This document shows, one piece after another, positions 62,971-64,000 of a stretch of DNA of 64,000 nt. Each line of letters starts with the position of its first letter. Within the stretch, counting starts at the first letter, position 1. The position numbers were made by a program, and so were the translations under genes. Origin of the DNA: Prodigiosinella confusarubida (GTDB lineage: Bacteria; Pseudomonadota; Gammaproteobacteria; Enterobacterales; Enterobacteriaceae); contig NZ_CP025085.1 of NCBI RefSeq assembly GCF_002847015.1, positions 1,798,001 through 1,862,000 on the forward strand, written 5' to 3'. The notes under the pieces are model-generated. The model worked only from the letters and a program-made list of their open reading frames with translations, made no database searches and was not told the DNA's origin.

Positions 62971-62992
62971 ACAGGGCGCGTGGGCGCCCTGT
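62971..62992 (-). terminator. Hairpin after hemL
   Basis: ACAGGGCGC and GCGCCCTGT arms around a 4-nt loop, starting 8 bp after the hemL stop on the minus strand. The T-run is weak. It may serve mrcB from the other side. E. coli has the fhuACDB genes between mrcB and hemL; here only about 120 bp remain. Confidence 0.65.
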
Positions 62993-62999
62993 AATCGTC

Positions 63000-64000
63000 T
63001 TACAATGTGGCAAAGCAGCGCTGTGCTGCCTGAAGGGTGTGTTCAATATCCTGTTGGCTGTGGGCCAGTGACATAAAGCCAGCCTCATAGGCTGAAGGTG
63101 CCAGATAAATGCCTTCATCCAGCATTAAATGGAAGAAACGCTTAAAGCGTTCAACATCACATTTCACCACGTCCTGATAACATGTGACCTGCTCTGCGTT
63201 GGTGAAGAATAATCCAAACATCCCTCCGACGTGATTTACCACCAGCGGAATACCTTCTTCTCTGGCAGCGACAAGTAATCCTTCGGCCAACTGGTTGGTC
63301 AGTGCGGTGAGTTTTTGATGCACACCTGGTTTGGCAACTTCAGTCAGGCAGGCAAAGCCAGCCGCCATTGCGATAGGATTCCCCGACAGTGTACCGGCCT
63401 GATATACCGGACCGGTCGGCGCCAGCGCTTGCATAACGTCGCGGCGGCCGCCAAACGCGCCCACCGGCATCCCGCCACCGATGATTTTCCCCAGGCAGGT
63501 CAGATCAGGACGAACGCCATAGTGGGCTTGTGCCCCTGCCAGTGCAACGCGAAAGCCCGTCATCACTTCATCAATAATCAACAAGGCGCCAAATTCATCA
63601 CACAACGCACGCAATCCAGGCAGGAATTCTGGCAACGGAGGCACACAATTCATGTTCCCGGCCACTGGTTCGACGATGATGGTGGCAATCTCAGTCGGAT
63701 ATTGTTCGAATGCCGCACGAACAGAGGCCAAATCATTATAGGTACAGGTGAGGGTGTGGCGAGCAAAATCGGCGGGGACTCCGGGTGAATTGGGCTGACC
63801 CAGCGTCAAAGCGCCAGAGCCGGCTTTCACTAACAGGCAATCTGCATGGCCATGATAGCAACCTTCGAATTTGATGATCTTATCGCGCCCGGTAAAACCT
63901 CTAGCCAGGCGAATAGCGCTCATAGTGGCTTCAGTACCGGAGTTCACCATGCGTACCATATCCATACTGGTGACCAGCGAGGTGACCATCCGGGCCATAT
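63000..64000 (-). CDS. hemL: Glutamate-1-semialdehyde 2,1-aminomutase, N-terminus outside the window
   Basis: PLP enzyme making 5-aminolevulinate for heme. About 333 of about 426 residues are present. Motifs: [39 protein letters not shown], and the PLP-binding Lys in [18 protein letters not shown]. The frame is open to the window edge, so the start codon lies beyond 64000. Confidence 0.97.
   Translation of the reverse strand, partial: MARMVTSLVTSMDMVRMVNSGTEATMSAIRLARGFTGRDKIIKFEGCYHGHADCLLVKAGSGALTLGQPNSPGVPADFARHTLTCTYNDLASVRAAFEQYPTEIATIIVEPVAGNMNCVPPLPEFLPGLRALCDEFGALLIIDEVMTGFRVALAGAQAHYGVRPDLTCLGKIIGGGMPVGAFGGRRDVMQALAPTGPVYQAGTLSGNPIAMAAGFACLTEVAKPGVHQKLTALTNQLAEGLLVAAREEGIPLVVNHVGGMFGLFFTNAEQVTCYQDVVKCDVERFKRFFHLMLDEGIYLAPSAYEAGFMSLAHSQQDIEHTLQAAQRCFATL

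Overview
The window is chromosomal DNA of a gammaproteobacterium of the order Enterobacterales. Almost every housekeeping protein lines up over its full length with its Escherichia coli counterpart, and many gene blocks keep E. coli order. The divergence from E. coli suggests the Pectobacteriaceae side of the order (Pectobacterium, Dickeya, Brenneria, Lonsdalea, Sodalis relatives); I cannot fix the genus by eye. The window begins inside alaS and ends inside hemL.

Bases 1-24000 match the E. coli block that leads to rrnG: alaS, csrA, a tRNA-Ser and three tRNA-Arg, yqaB and a wrecked yqaA, gshA, the small RNA micA (antisense to the flanking genes), luxS, ypjD/ffh, the rpsP-rimM-trmD-rplS operon, a lineage-specific insert (methyltransferase remnant, two-Gate-domain membrane protein, BtsR-like regulator), aroF-tyrA, pheL-pheA, raiA, bamD, rluD-pgeF and clpB. 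Bases 24100-30325 are a complete rRNA operon: 16S, tRNA-Glu, 23S, 5S, tRNA-Thr, 5S, tRNA-Asp. Its 23S gene is about 186 nt longer than in E. coli because of two intervening sequences, in helices 25 and 45.

Bases 30326-34900 are a scar zone behind the operon's tRNA-Asp: a frameshifted P4-type integrase fragment, an apparently intact IS21-family element with a 6-bp target duplication, yafD, and a decayed IS4-family transposase. Bases 34970-39397 (mltD, gloB, yafS, rnhA/dnaQ, tRNA-Asp) match the neighbourhood of E. coli rrnH. The rRNA operon therefore joins two regions that are far apart in E. coli, as expected from an rrn-rrn rearrangement.

Bases 39398-43814 are a small accessory island after the second tRNA-Asp: a serine-recombinase tail, a dead short-chain dehydrogenase, a GC-rich cassette (MarR regulator, isochorismatase-like hydrolase, small membrane protein, MFS exporter) with a perfect 24-bp palindrome in front of the regulator, and unrecognised debris. 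From 43815 on, core order resumes: speE-speD, yacC, two small secreted proteins, a GNAT acetyltransferase, hpt, can, yadGH, panBCD, pcnB-folK (pcnB with a conserved ATT start), dksA-gluQ, sfsA, thpR, hrpB, mrcB and hemL.

The main themes are translation (alaS, ffh, rpsP operon, rRNA, tRNAs, gluQ), aromatic amino-acid synthesis with TyrR-type and attenuation control, stress and envelope control (csrA, micA, clpB, raiA, dksA), and vitamin, polyamine and cell-wall enzymes. I found no CRISPR array, toxin-antitoxin pair, restriction system or recognisable phage-defence system.
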